DNA of 64,000 nt from Neptunicella sp048268085 (GCF_048268085.1 NZ_JBLWWF010000008.1:62001-126000), one strand, 5' to 3'; shown: positions 1 through 9,393, counted from the stretch's first letter. Numbers and translations are program-made. Notes: a model not told the origin generated them from the letters alone.

Positions 1-1
1 A

Positions 2-1831
2 ATCGCCCAATCAAAAGTATTGCATTTATCAAAGCTATTTGAACAACTTCAACAATCCAGTAAATATGTATTTACAAAAAAAATAGACGAGTTTGATGGA
101 AATGTATTGTTGGAAGAATTCCAGAAAATTGAAGAGATGGAAGAGAAAGATAAGGAAGATGCGAGGAATAACTTTTCTACTAAGTACAGAAGCCTAGTTC
201 ATTTGCCCGATTTAATTGAAGATTGTGAGGAATTTCCAAAAGCTCACCAAGAACAGCTGGAACATTTTATAAGTTCACACCAAACATTGTTAACTTATGA
301 CAGAAAGTCATTTAATACTCATTTTACAAATGCTTTGTCAAAAGTATTTATTACTCTAAATGACCAAAATAAACCTCGATTACGAATAATTGAAGCCGAA
401 CTATCAGCCATAGAAAAGCAATATACTGACGCAATTGAGCAAATTTTTAATTCTTTTGTGGAACTAAATGAAAAAACAAAGCCATTTGAAAGTGCTAAGT
501 TTCTCGTTGACAAAATATCTTCTTTTCTAAGTGAAATAAAGCTTTGCGTGGTACAGACAGGTAACCCTAAAGATGCATATACACTTTTTGAAGTTTTAAA
601 TGATCGCTCTATGGCCTTAGCAGATCTGGATTTAATTAAAAATCAATTCTACAAGCAATACTGTTTGAAAAGTCAGGAAGAAGAAACTGTTATTGATTCT
701 CGAATAGAAGAGCTTGAAAATCAATGGGGTGATGAAATATATGGAGAACTTGCGGATTACCGTAAAAAATATATAACATTCTTTGCTACGGCTTTTTTGA
801 GCGGTTCAACATCAATTGGTTATAACCAAAATGATAAATATCGAGAAGAAATCAAAAGATATTTAGAAGCTGAATCCAGTTACACTTCTATGGATATATC
901 AAGAGATTTTAATATCTTCCAAGCATGTAAGCTACTAGTTAATAGCTTTGAATTAAAGGATCGAGAGCGAGAGAAGCTTGCCCTAAAAGCAGAGTATAAT
1001 AAAGATAGAAGTCCAGTCTTTAAGTGTATTTCATTATTATGTGCTCTTAAATATAATGGAGTAATTGCAGGGTATTTTAATCTGTTATTAAAGTATATAG
1101 AGAAGAATATTTGTGATGATTTTGATCCAGAAAAAATAAAATCATTTTTGAATAATCTTAAAGATAATAAATATAGAAGTCAGTTTGAAGACCTTAATAA
1201 TCAAGCTATTAAAATTTCACAATTAGCTTTATTGCATCAAGATTATAAAGGGGCTAGAGAAGTCGCTAATAGCTTATTAATAAATAACAAAAAAAGCTCT
1301 ATTGATGTATATTATTCTCAAGTTACGCCTTTAAATGATGAGAATAAAGATAGGTTTAATTCATGGTTAGACAGTTGGCAATATAACTCTTCTGATGTCA
1401 AAGTAAGAATATTATTTGCTAAGTTATTGCCAACTTCAATCGAGGAAAACAAACTTACCATTAAAAGCATTCATTCGGGGATATCAGAAGAAGATGTAGC
1501 AACGCTACATTTAGACCATATGGAGCCAAGCTCGCCTAATGAGGCTCATATTCAAGATTACTTTAGTGATGATTCTCGAGACTATCATGTGAATTCAATA
1601 GGTAATATGTTTCCATTGCCTCAATCACAGAATATTGAAAAGTCGAATAGACCATTTATAAAAGCTTTTCAATATCTTGCCGATTCAGGTTTAGGTGATC
1701 ATTGGATTACTCAAGAGACAAAAAGGCTTTTTGATCAAAATAATAATAATAACATTCCTAAACAAGAATTTTTTACTAAGCGCAAAGCATTGTTAAATGA
1801 AAAATTTTATGAAGTTTTAAAACTAAGTTAA
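2..1831 (+). CDS. GmrSD/SspE-like DUF262-DUF1524 nuclease, 5' end missing
   Basis: The reading frame is open to the left edge, so the N-terminal part lies outside the window; the first in-frame start-like codon (TTG at 20) is not convincing. About residue 190 (counted from that TTG) the stretch LFEVLNDRSMALADLDLIKN matches the DUF262 motif that normally reads FExLNxRGxxLxxxDLIKN. Near the C-terminus, LDHMEPSS (His about residue 500) followed by NSIGNMFPL and SNRPF fits the His-Me finger of DUF1524. This DUF262 plus DUF1524 architecture is that of GmrSD type IV restriction enzymes and of SspE, the phosphorothioate-sensing effector. The stop overlaps the stop of the convergent methyltransferase gene. 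The gene is strongly AT-rich compared with the core genes from 4780 on, which suggests transfer. Whether it senses modified DNA cannot be told without the N-terminal region. Confidence 0.75.
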   Translation: MAQSKVLHLSKLFEQLQQSSKYVFTKKIDEFDGNVLLEEFQKIEEMEEKDKEDARNNFSTKYRSLVHLPDLIEDCEEFPKAHQEQLEHFISSHQTLLTYDRKSFNTHFTNALSKVFITLNDQNKPRLRIIEAELSAIEKQYTDAIEQIFNSFVELNEKTKPFESAKFLVDKISSFLSEIKLCVVQTGNPKDAYTLFEVLNDRSMALADLDLIKNQFYKQYCLKSQEEETVIDSRIEELENQWGDEIYGELADYRKKYITFFATAFLSGSTSIGYNQNDKYREEIKRYLEAESSYTSMDISRDFNIFQACKLLVNSFELKDREREKLALKAEYNKDRSPVFKCISLLCALKYNGVIAGYFNLLLKYIEKNICDDFDPEKIKSFLNNLKDNKYRSQFEDLNNQAIKISQLALLHQDYKGAREVANSLLINNKKSSIDVYYSQVTPLNDENKDRFNSWLDSWQYNSSDVKVRILFAKLLPTSIEENKLTIKSIHSGISEEDVATLHLDHMEPSSPNEAHIQDYFSDDSRDYHVNSIGNMFPLPQSQNIEKSNRPFIKAFQYLADSGLGDHWITQETKRLFDQNNNNNIPKQEFFTKRKALLNEKFYEVLKLS

Positions 1832-3858
1832 TTTGTACTATAAAACCTATATTGCTTAATTATAAATTTCTTTTTCAAAAGTAATTCTTTCAAGGTTGTT
1901 AAGGCTATTGTGTTGGCATCTTTTAAATTGGGTATAATTTCAAAAAGGCGTTTATTAAACGCTTTTTGTTTCTTAAAGTCTTTAAAAGACCCTTCGATAT
2001 AGTCAACTTTGTTTACCAATAGTGGACGCTTAGATTCATTGATATAATCAAAAAAATCGACATCCTGATCAACCATTTTAATTTTAACTCTTTCGGTTAG
2101 TTGAGGCAGCGGGGTGTCATCAAATCCAGAATAACCAAGCAACGTTAGCTTCCCAGATGTGATGTGGATCTTTATGAGCTGGATATCATCAAGCTCACCA
2201 TATAACTGCAAACCAGCATAGACATAAATCCGTAACGTTGAAGACAATAGGTCTAAAAACTTTTTATGAAAGGTTAACGAATGAGGGGTATTGTCCTCAA
2301 AGTCTAGTTTCGATGCAGGTAAATATTCTTTGGCAGATAAGCATTCTTCTGAAATACTTTCAATATCAGCGATAGAAAACAAAAGTGTTTTAGCTTCATT
2401 TTGAGCTGTAGTGTAATTATCAAAGAAAAACTTAATATCTCTTTTTAAGTCTTCAGGCTGCTGTGTATAAGGCCTTTTTTTTCCAAATAGTTCTAGAGCG
2501 AAGTATAAAGTTAAATCCTCTTTGCGCATTTTAGCAGACGCTTCAAATTCTGTAATATCATACCAATCGCATACAAGCTTCAAAGCCTTTTTGTTTGAAC
2601 CAATAATTTCAGCAATTTCATTAGATTTAGAAAACTCATCATTAGCAGGACATCTACCGTAGGCCAAACAAGTTAACCAAAAAGATTCTAATAGTTCTGA
2701 GTTCTTAGTGAACAATAACCTTTTGTTTTCTTCACTAGCAGGTACTGGAGTCGTTTTATGTTGCCACTGGTAATGCCGCTTATTACGGTTTTGGAGGAAA
2801 TGCTGCTCTAGTTCTTTATCTCTAAATACATAATAAATACCGGGCGATACTGCTATCGCCTCTGTGTCTACTATACTCTCGATGTATTCCTTTAGTTCTG
2901 CTTGATTAAAATATTTTTGAAATGTATTTCTTGAGGTAATTACACCGTCTTTATATGGTGTGAACTGCGCTAAATAGGATTCATTAGCTAGCATCGCTGA
3001 TACGACTAGCATTTTATCTGCTAGCTCCCACGCTCCATGGACAGCTTCTATACGCTCATCTTGGTCTTCAATTACGTTGATAACATAACCGATATTAACA
3101 ATGTCACTTACCAGCTTATCAGCATCAGGTCTAAAATTCGGGTCCCAACCTATCGCATCTAACCCGTGAGCTTCAAGCTCTCTCAAATCATCACCGCGAC
3201 CACAGCCATAATCAAAAATTGAGTAGTCACCATTGAGGAAACCGTGCTTTGCTAGATTCTTCATGGGAGCCGATAATTCGTGTCTTACTAAGGCTGTTTT
3301 ATGACGATCTATTTCTATATTGTCTGATTCAACTTGAACTGCTGAACTTCTAAAGAGTCTTCCATCAACTAGTTCATAACCATTTCGGGCTATTAAACGT
3401 TCCCATGAGTTTTTGAAGCCGATCATCCGACTATTTTCATATAGTCCCGCAGCCTCACCTTCTTCAGTTATCATTTTGAAATCTTCAAATGATTCATGAT
3501 CTTCAGGGATCATGGTTTCTTTTCTATGAAGAATTGGGGGATTATCAGCGTCAGTATAATCAGTAACACGATGCTTCAGTTTTGCTAGGTCAATGTTGAC
3601 GCTCTTAGTCAGGCTCGGATATGAATCTTCGAAGAAATTAGGATAGTTTAAAAGTGAAATACGAAATTCATTTTTAAATACTTTGACTAGATTCCACTCG
3701 TCATCGTCGATCTTCAATGCTTTCGCAATATTATTAATTACCTTCACCAATATAGGAGGAGTATCTTTAAATGCTTCTTTATGGAAATAAATAGCATCAG
3801 GTAACCTCTTACCTACCTTAACTTGCTTGGCTAATTCAGCAAACTGCTGTGCATTCAC
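1828..3858 (-). CDS. DNA phosphorothioation-associated putative methyltransferase
   Basis: A 676-residue protein whose middle holds a Rossmann-type methyltransferase core. It has DYGCGRGDD (residues 217-224) as the SAM-binding loop, GWDP (237-240) as the end of the second strand, and the family's hallmark NIGYVINVIED (about 255-265). The N-terminus with VGKRLPDAIYFH also fits the family annotated as DNA phosphorothioation-associated putative methyltransferase, which is found near dnd-type genes. Target and product are unknown. The start codon overlaps the stop of the upstream gene by 4 nt, so the two are probably translated from one mRNA. No dndBCDE, dptFGH or sspBCD gene is visible in the window; they may lie to the left or be absent. 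It could be a stand-alone defence modification enzyme. The family call is fairly secure, the role inferred. Confidence 0.78.
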   Translation of the reverse strand: MNAQQFAELAKQVKVGKRLPDAIYFHKEAFKDTPPILVKVINNIAKALKIDDDEWNLVKVFKNEFRISLLNYPNFFEDSYPSLTKSVNIDLAKLKHRVTDYTDADNPPILHRKETMIPEDHESFEDFKMITEEGEAAGLYENSRMIGFKNSWERLIARNGYELVDGRLFRSSAVQVESDNIEIDRHKTALVRHELSAPMKNLAKHGFLNGDYSIFDYGCGRGDDLRELEAHGLDAIGWDPNFRPDADKLVSDIVNIGYVINVIEDQDERIEAVHGAWELADKMLVVSAMLANESYLAQFTPYKDGVITSRNTFQKYFNQAELKEYIESIVDTEAIAVSPGIYYVFRDKELEQHFLQNRNKRHYQWQHKTTPVPASEENKRLLFTKNSELLESFWLTCLAYGRCPANDEFSKSNEIAEIIGSNKKALKLVCDWYDITEFEASAKMRKEDLTLYFALELFGKKRPYTQQPEDLKRDIKFFFDNYTTAQNEAKTLLFSIADIESISEECLSAKEYLPASKLDFEDNTPHSLTFHKKFLDLLSSTLRIYVYAGLQLYGELDDIQLIKIHITSGKLTLLGYSGFDDTPLPQLTERVKIKMVDQDVDFFDYINESKRPLLVNKVDYIEGSFKDFKKQKAFNKRLFEIIPNLKDANTIALTTLKELLLKKKFIIKQYRFYSTN

Positions 3859-4562
3859 TTTAGTAACTCCTTAGCAAGTGAAGCAGCTTCATCACCATAT
3901 GCTTTCTTACCCGGTATTCTTCTACCATTCTCACTTTCATTCATTATTTGAAGGTGCTTTAGCATTTCTTTACTGACACTTACATGGATAGGTCGAGTTG
4001 AACCATAGTAATACAACTTATCAAACTCTAAATTACTAACAATATCGTCTGTAATTATGTTCATTTTGTTTTCAAAACCAGAAATATAAAAGTCGCAAGC
4101 AATACCCCCTCTATCGCAAATAGGGATACTTTTTGAGTTAAGCTCATGGCTAGAGTGCTGGTCAATTGATGGATACGTTCCTGTACGATTATTTTTTTGG
4201 ATATAAGTATTAAGCTGACTAGAAACGAATCCATATGAGATCTTAACTTCTCCAAATTTATCATTGATTGGGATTAATATTTCTTTCAGCAATAGTGCTA
4301 TTGCTTTTATTGAGGCTTCTTCAGTAGGGCTATTATCTAAATCCACTTCATGCTTATTTTGATACCAGTTTATAACTTTAGCTGCCAACTCATGCTTAGA
4401 TACAAGTGTTTGGTCATCAACTTCATAAAGAAACTGATTTCCTTTTTTTATAAATGATAGATTACCTTTCTCTCTTTCATGCATTAAATGGCAATCACTA
4501 AGAGAAAGTAACTTTTTCATTTCTTTTGATGTGAAATAAAGCGTATCTTGCATCGGCGACAT
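3855..4562 (-). CDS. HTH plus M15-like metal-binding protein in defence operon
   Basis: A 235-residue protein without a confident family name. Residues 8-50 (FTSKEMKKLLSLSDCHLMHEREKG and on) look like an excisionase/MerR-type winged helix: a helix-turn-helix followed by an 'IKKGNQFLYEVDD' wing. The C-terminal half resembles the M15/hedgehog-type peptidase fold: ISYGFVSSQLN (108-118), DQHSSHELN with His136 and His139, IACDF with Asp157, and RPIHVS with His193, which could form a His-Asp-His zinc site. The spacing between His and Asp is longer than in classical M15 enzymes, so an insertion or a different fold is possible. It is the first gene of a two-gene unit with the methyltransferase (4-nt overlap). 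It is AT-rich like its neighbours. DNA binding and hydrolase activity are inferences. Confidence 0.5.
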   Translation of the reverse strand: MSPMQDTLYFTSKEMKKLLSLSDCHLMHEREKGNLSFIKKGNQFLYEVDDQTLVSKHELAAKVINWYQNKHEVDLDNSPTEEASIKAIALLLKEILIPINDKFGEVKISYGFVSSQLNTYIQKNNRTGTYPSIDQHSSHELNSKSIPICDRGGIACDFYISGFENKMNIITDDIVSNLEFDKLYYYGSTRPIHVSVSKEMLKHLQIMNESENGRRIPGKKAYGDEAASLAKELLK

Positions 4563-4684
4563 TAGCTATTAAGAAAATCTAAATCCATACTAGAATAATG
4601 ATACAGACCTTGGAATACGGACTTTTAAGAAGTTTAATAAAATTATCGTTTTAAAATAAGTGCTTTTGCATCTTTGACTTAGAA

Positions 4685-4704
4685 AAAGGGCCTTTCGGCC
4701 CTTT
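4685..4704 (-). terminator. Intrinsic terminator of gcvP
   Basis: A perfect 8-bp stem AAAGGGCC / GGCCCTTT with loop TTTC is followed on the minus strand by a run of T. It lies 76 bp beyond the gcvP stop and marks the border between the glycine cleavage genes and the AT-rich defence genes. Confidence 0.85.
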
Positions 4705-4779
4705 CAAAAACTTTATTAATTTCACGAACTAATTTTTGCAATTCACAAACTTCATTCGAAACTGACAATCATAAAAATT

Positions 4780-7671
4780 CTAGTCCCTATAGCTATCCAC
4801 ACTTGGGCAGCTACAAATCAGGTTACGGTCACCGTACACGTCATCAATACGGTTTACCGTGGGCCAGAATTTGTTTTTAGCGACGGTGGCAACCGGGTAT
4901 GCCGCTAACTGACGGTCGTAGCTGCGGTTCCATTGTGGATCACAAATATCGGCCAGGGTATGCGGTGCGTTATGCAATGGATTGTCCAGTGCATCCCACT
5001 CGCCACTTTCGACTTTGGCGATTTCTTCACGAATGCTTAGCATGGCTTCGATAAAGCGATCCAGTTCCGCTTTGGCTTCGGATTCGGTTGGCTCAATCAT
5101 CAGCGTTCCGGCTACCGGGAAGCTCATGGTGGGCGCATGGAAACCGTAGTCATTCAGGCGTTTGGCCACGTCCATTTCGGTTACACCGCTGGATTCTTTC
5201 AGCGGACGTAAGTCGATAATACATTCGTGTGCGACACGATCGTTACGACCTTTGTACAACACCGGATAATGGCCAGACAGTTTTTTGGCGATGTAGTTGG
5301 CGTTTAAAATCGCCATTTCGGTGGCTTTTTTCAGGCCTTCGCCGCCCATCATTTTGATGTACATATAGCTAATCGGCAGAATAGATGCACTGCCCCACGG
5401 CGCAGATGACACCGCGCCATTACCTTTAGTACTGGTGTCCACACCCAATACATTATGATCGGGTAAAAACGGTGCCAAATGGGCTTTAACGCCAATGGGA
5501 CCCACACCCGGGCCACCACCACCATGGGGAATACAAAAGGTTTTGTGTAAATTCAGGTGCGATACATCCGAGCCAATCAGACCCGGAGAGGTTAAGCCCA
5601 CCTGAGCATTCATATTGGCCCCATCCAGATACACCTGACCACCGTGCTGGTGCACGATGTCGCAAATTTCACTGATGGTTTCTTCGTATACGCCGTGGGT
5701 GGACGGGTAAGTGATCATGATACAGGCCAGATTATCGGCCATTTCAGCGGCTTTGGTTTTCAGATCCGCCATATCCACGTTACCGTTTTTATCGCAGTTC
5801 ACTACCACCACTTTGTAATCCACCATTTGTGCCGAGGCAGGGTTAGTACCGTGCGCCGAACTGGGGATTAAGCAGATATTACGGTGCGCATCACCACGGC
5901 TTTCGTGATATTTACGAATGGCAATCAAACCTGCATATTCGCCCTGTGCACCGGAATTTGGCTGCATGGAAATATTGTCGTAACCGGTGATATTGATCAG
6001 CCATTCACCCAGTTCGTCGATCATCGCTTTGTAACCCTGCGCCTGATTCAATGGCGCAAAAGGGTGCAACTTGCCAAACTCCGGCCATGTGACCGGGATC
6101 ATCTCGGCAGTGGCGTTCAGCTTCATAGTGCACGAGCCTAATGAAATCATTGAATGGTTCAACGCCAAGTCTTTGTTTTCCAATGACTTGATATAGCGCA
6201 ACATTTCGGTTTCGCTGTGATAGCTGTTGAACACTTCGTGAGTCAGAATATCAGAGGTGCGGACTAATTCAGCCGGGATAGAATCCGAACCGTCAGCCAC
6301 TAACTGGTTATCCAGCTGTTCGATATCCAGCCCATGATCGGCACCTAAAATCACCCCAAACAAGGCCAGAATATCGGCGCGACTGGTGGTTTCATCCAGG
6401 CTAATACCAATTGCACCATCCAAATCACTACGCAGATTTAAACCGGCTTTTAGCGCGGCTTCAACGATAGTATTTTTACTCTCGCCCACATTCACCGTTA
6501 GGGTATCAAAGTAATGATTGTGCGCCAGGGTTAAGCCTTTGCTGGTTAGCCCTTTGGCCAGAATATCGGTTAAACGATGAATACGATTAGCAATGGTTTT
6601 TAACCCTTCAGGGCCATGATACACCGCATAAAACGAGGCCATATTGGCCAGCAATACTTGGGCGGTACAAATGTTGGAGTTGGCTTTTTCGCGGCGGATA
6701 TGTTGCTCACGGGTTTGCAACGCCATACGCAGTGCAGGCTTACCACGAGTATCTTGCGAAACCCCAATAATACGGCCAGGCAGTGAACGTTTATACGCAT
6801 CACGAGTGGCAAAAAACGCGGCATGTGGACCACCGTAGCCCATCGGTACACCAAAACGTTGAGCGCTACCCAACACTACGTCCGCGCCCATTTCACCGGG
6901 GGACTGAAGCAATACCAGACTCATTAAATCGGCCGCTACTGCGACAATGCCTTTTTTATCCTGAACCGCTGCGATAAGAGCGCTGATGTCCTGTACTTCA
7001 CCGGTGGTGCCGGGATATTGCAACAAGGCACCGAATACATCCTGTTCTGCTACGTCAGCCGCTTGCGCTACCATGGTGTCAAAACCAAACATTTCAGCAC
7101 GGGTTTGTACCACGTTAATGGTTTGCGGGTGCACATCGTCGGCAATAAAAAACAGGTTGGATTTTTTGTTTTTGGACATGCGCTTGGCTAGCGTCATGGC
7201 TTCGGCAGCAGCGGTGCCTTCATCCAGTAACGAGGCCGAAGCCAAATCCATACCGGTTAAATCCAGCGTCATTTGCTGGAAGTTTAATAACGCCTGTAAG
7301 CGGCCTTGGGCAATTTCTGGCTGATAAGGGGTATACGCGGTATACCAGCCGGGATTTTCCAGCACGTTACGCAAAATCACATTAGGGGTATGGGTATCGT
7401 AATACCCCATACCGATAAAGCTACGATTCACCACATTTTTAGCGGCAATACTTTTCAGGCTGGCCAGCGCGTCTGCTTCGGTCTGGCTGGCACCAATGGC
7501 TAACGGTTGCGGTAAACGAATGCTGGCTGGTACCGTTTGCTGGATCAAATCATCCAGCGAGGTTGCGCCAACGGCTTCCAACATTTGGCTGGTTTCAGAT
7601 GCGCCCGGGCCAATATGGCGGCGTACAAAATCTTGTTGCTGTTCAAGCTGTGTCAGTGTGGTATGCGGCAT
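4780..7671 (-). CDS. gcvP: Glycine dehydrogenase (decarboxylating), P-protein
   Basis: Full-length 963-residue P-protein of the glycine cleavage system. It decarboxylates glycine with pyridoxal phosphate and transfers the aminomethyl group to lipoyl-GcvH in the cytoplasm. The N-terminus DFVRRHIGP, the central SLGSCTMKLNA and the PLP-lysine region NLHKTFCIPHGGGGPG (Lys about residue 710) are all typical, as is the length for the fused homodimeric form. It follows gcvT and gcvH on the same strand, but about 206 bp of structured DNA separates it from gcvH, so its expression may be partly uncoupled. An intrinsic terminator follows. The overlapping plus-strand reading frames are shadows. Confidence 0.97.
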   Translation of the reverse strand: MPHTTLTQLEQQQDFVRRHIGPGASETSQMLEAVGATSLDDLIQQTVPASIRLPQPLAIGASQTEADALASLKSIAAKNVVNRSFIGMGYYDTHTPNVILRNVLENPGWYTAYTPYQPEIAQGRLQALLNFQQMTLDLTGMDLASASLLDEGTAAAEAMTLAKRMSKNKKSNLFFIADDVHPQTINVVQTRAEMFGFDTMVAQAADVAEQDVFGALLQYPGTTGEVQDISALIAAVQDKKGIVAVAADLMSLVLLQSPGEMGADVVLGSAQRFGVPMGYGGPHAAFFATRDAYKRSLPGRIIGVSQDTRGKPALRMALQTREQHIRREKANSNICTAQVLLANMASFYAVYHGPEGLKTIANRIHRLTDILAKGLTSKGLTLAHNHYFDTLTVNVGESKNTIVEAALKAGLNLRSDLDGAIGISLDETTSRADILALFGVILGADHGLDIEQLDNQLVADGSDSIPAELVRTSDILTHEVFNSYHSETEMLRYIKSLENKDLALNHSMISLGSCTMKLNATAEMIPVTWPEFGKLHPFAPLNQAQGYKAMIDELGEWLINITGYDNISMQPNSGAQGEYAGLIAIRKYHESRGDAHRNICLIPSSAHGTNPASAQMVDYKVVVVNCDKNGNVDMADLKTKAAEMADNLACIMITYPSTHGVYEETISEICDIVHQHGGQVYLDGANMNAQVGLTSPGLIGSDVSHLNLHKTFCIPHGGGGPGVGPIGVKAHLAPFLPDHNVLGVDTSTKGNGAVSSAPWGSASILPISYMYIKMMGGEGLKKATEMAILNANYIAKKLSGHYPVLYKGRNDRVAHECIIDLRPLKESSGVTEMDVAKRLNDYGFHAPTMSFPVAGTLMIEPTESEAKAELDRFIEAMLSIREEIAKVESGEWDALDNPLHNAPHTLADICDPQWNRSYDRQLAAYPVATVAKNKFWPTVNRIDDVYGDRNLICSCPSVDSYRD

Positions 7672-7731
7672 AGTGAATTTCGATTTTTTGAGAGTAAAAA
7701 GAAACAGGGATAACTTGCTTAGCCAAAATCA

Positions 7732-7830
7732 TTGGAATTGCACGGCGGCAGCAAATGAATGAGGCCCCATGAGCTTAGTTTACTAAGTGAGTGGGGCGAA
7801 TCAGTGTAGCCAACAAACGTGCAGTTCCAA
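7732..7830. repeat. Nested palindromic intergenic element between gcvH and gcvP
   Basis: An outer pair TTGGAATTGCACG (7732-7744) and CGTGCAGTTCCAA (7818-7830) is complementary except for one position. Inside it, GCCCCA-TGAG-CTTAG-TTTA-CTAAG-TGAG-TGGGGC (7764-7797) forms a second stem interrupted by a symmetric internal loop. No T-run follows either side, so it is not a plain intrinsic terminator. It resembles mobile palindromic intergenic units (REP/MITE-like) or a processing site between gcvH and gcvP. Only one copy occurs in this window, so the repeat nature is an inference. Confidence 0.6.
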
Positions 7831-7877
7831 GGATGAAGGGTAAATAACATATCACCCCAGTATTAATGCTTATTAGT

Positions 7878-8267
7878 TTATTCTTCGTCGATGCTGTTTT
7901 CGTAGCCTTCAGCGTCGAGCAAGTCTTCAAATTCTTGTGGATCTTCAGCCTTGATTTTGAACAACCAACCATCACCAAAAGGATCGGCATTAACCTGTTC
8001 TGGCGAGTCTTCCAGATCTTCATTAACGGCAATAATTTCACCGCTGATCGGTGCATAGACATCAGATGCAGCTTTCACTGATTCTGCTACTGCAACATCA
8101 TCACCGGCACTGACTTCGCTGCCTACTTCCGGTAATTCAACAAACACCATGTCGCCCAGTAATTCTTGCGCGTGCTCGGTAATACCCACAGTAAAAGTAC
8201 CATCACCTTCTGGACGTACCCATTCATGAGTGGTGGCATAACGTAATTCGGATGGGATGTTGCTCAT
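7878..8267 (-). CDS. gcvH: Glycine cleavage system H protein
   Basis: A 129-residue lipoyl carrier that shuttles the aminomethyl group between the P, T and L proteins. The lipoylation site is Lys65 in ESVKAASDVYAP, the invariant motif of GcvH, inside a compact lipoyl domain (about residues 20-105). The start has a clear AGGAAAAAAT ribosome-binding region a few bases upstream. It follows gcvT by 46 bp, so the two are very likely cotranscribed. Length and motif are standard. Confidence 0.97.
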   Translation of the reverse strand: MSNIPSELRYATTHEWVRPEGDGTFTVGITEHAQELLGDMVFVELPEVGSEVSAGDDVAVAESVKAASDVYAPISGEIIAVNEDLEDSPEQVNADPFGDGWLFKIKAEDPQEFEDLLDAEGYENSIDEE

Positions 8268-8313
8268 TATTTTTTCCTCAATATTTTTATCTGTTCAATT
8301 CACATCTAATTAA

Positions 8314-9393
8314 TTAATCGACTTTCTTACCATTGCGGACAAAGCTGGGCTTAACCACTTTTACTGTAACCCACTTTTTGCGCATTTCAACTTCCACGGT
8401 TTCGCCCACAGAAGCAGGCACACGTGCCATTGCAATACTGTGACCCAGCGTAGGTGAAAAAGTGCCAGAGGTGATTACACCTTCAGCGCCATCGGCCATC
8501 ACTTTTAGGCCAGAACGCAATACACCTTTGTCTTCCATCACCAGTCCAACCAGCTTGTCGGTACCGGCAATTTTTTGTTGTTCCAGCACACTACGGCCAA
8601 CAAAATCACGATCTGCCGGTTCCCAGCTGATAGTCCAACCCATATTGGCTGCCAGCGGAGAAATGGTTTCGTCCATATCCTGACCATATAAATTCATGCC
8701 CGCTTCCAAACGCAAGGTGTCGCGTGCGCCTAATCCGCAAGGTTTAACACCGGCATCCAGTAGCTTTTGCCAGAAATCAGCGGCCTGTTCGTTAGGCACC
8801 ATAATTTCATAGCCCGCTTCACCGGTATAACCTGTGGTAGCAATAAATAAGTCTTCTGCCTGTACGCCATAAAACATTTTCATACCAGCTACGGCTTCAT
8901 TTTGCGCGGCAGAGAATAATGTAGCGGCTTTTTGCTTGGCGTTCGGCCCTTGCACCGCAATCATGGCAAACTCGGGGCGCTCGGTAATGGTCACATCAAA
9001 ACCTTCGGCTTTGTCCAGTAACCAGTTCATGTCTTTTTCGCGGGTGGCAGAATTGACCACTAAACGGTAATTGGTAGCATCAAAGTGATAAACGATTAAA
9101 TCATCGACCACACCGCCCTGCTCGTTCAGCATGCCGCTGTACAAGGCTTTGCCCTTGTCCTGCAATTTAGCCACATCGTTAGCCAACAGGTAACGCAAGT
9201 AGTCTTTCGCCTGTGTGCCTTTAACATCGACTATGGTCATGTGAGAGACATCAAACATGCCCGCATCCTGACGCACTGCGTGGTGTTCTTCTATTTGTGA
9301 ACCGTAATTGATGGGCATTTCCCAGCCGTGAAAATCCACCATTTTGGCGCCAGCTTCAATATGCTTGGCGTGCAGAACCGTTTTGTTGGTCAT
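8314..9393 (-). CDS. gcvT: Aminomethyltransferase, glycine cleavage T protein
   Basis: The T protein releases ammonia from the aminomethyl-lipoyl intermediate and passes the carbon to tetrahydrofolate. The family motifs are MVDFHGWEMPINYGSQIEEHHAVR near the N-terminus (quoted in part), the folate-barrel core with DVSHM, and ARDTLRLEAGMNLYGQDMDE. The open frame extends to 9453, but ATG at 9393 (protein MTNKTVLHA) is chosen: it has AAGG nine bases upstream and gives the usual length of 359 residues, while the 20 extra residues have no counterpart in the family. It is first in the gcvT-gcvH-gcvP direction. No glycine riboswitch is apparent upstream. Confidence 0.95.
   Translation of the reverse strand: MTNKTVLHAKHIEAGAKMVDFHGWEMPINYGSQIEEHHAVRQDAGMFDVSHMTIVDVKGTQAKDYLRYLLANDVAKLQDKGKALYSGMLNEQGGVVDDLIVYHFDATNYRLVVNSATREKDMNWLLDKAEGFDVTITERPEFAMIAVQGPNAKQKAATLFSAAQNEAVAGMKMFYGVQAEDLFIATTGYTGEAGYEIMVPNEQAADFWQKLLDAGVKPCGLGARDTLRLEAGMNLYGQDMDETISPLAANMGWTISWEPADRDFVGRSVLEQQKIAGTDKLVGLVMEDKGVLRSGLKVMADGAEGVITSGTFSPTLGHSIAMARVPASVGETVEVEMRKKWVTVKVVKPSFVRNGKKVD

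Noticed and set aside
1..4780. Integrase, tRNA attachment site or insertion sequence bordering the defence genes
   Set aside because: None is seen at the right border; only the gcvP terminator lies there. The left border is outside the window.
5644..7762. Plus-strand frames opposite gcvP
   Set aside because: Shadow frames of a highly conserved gene; no starts with ribosome-binding sites or recognisable products.
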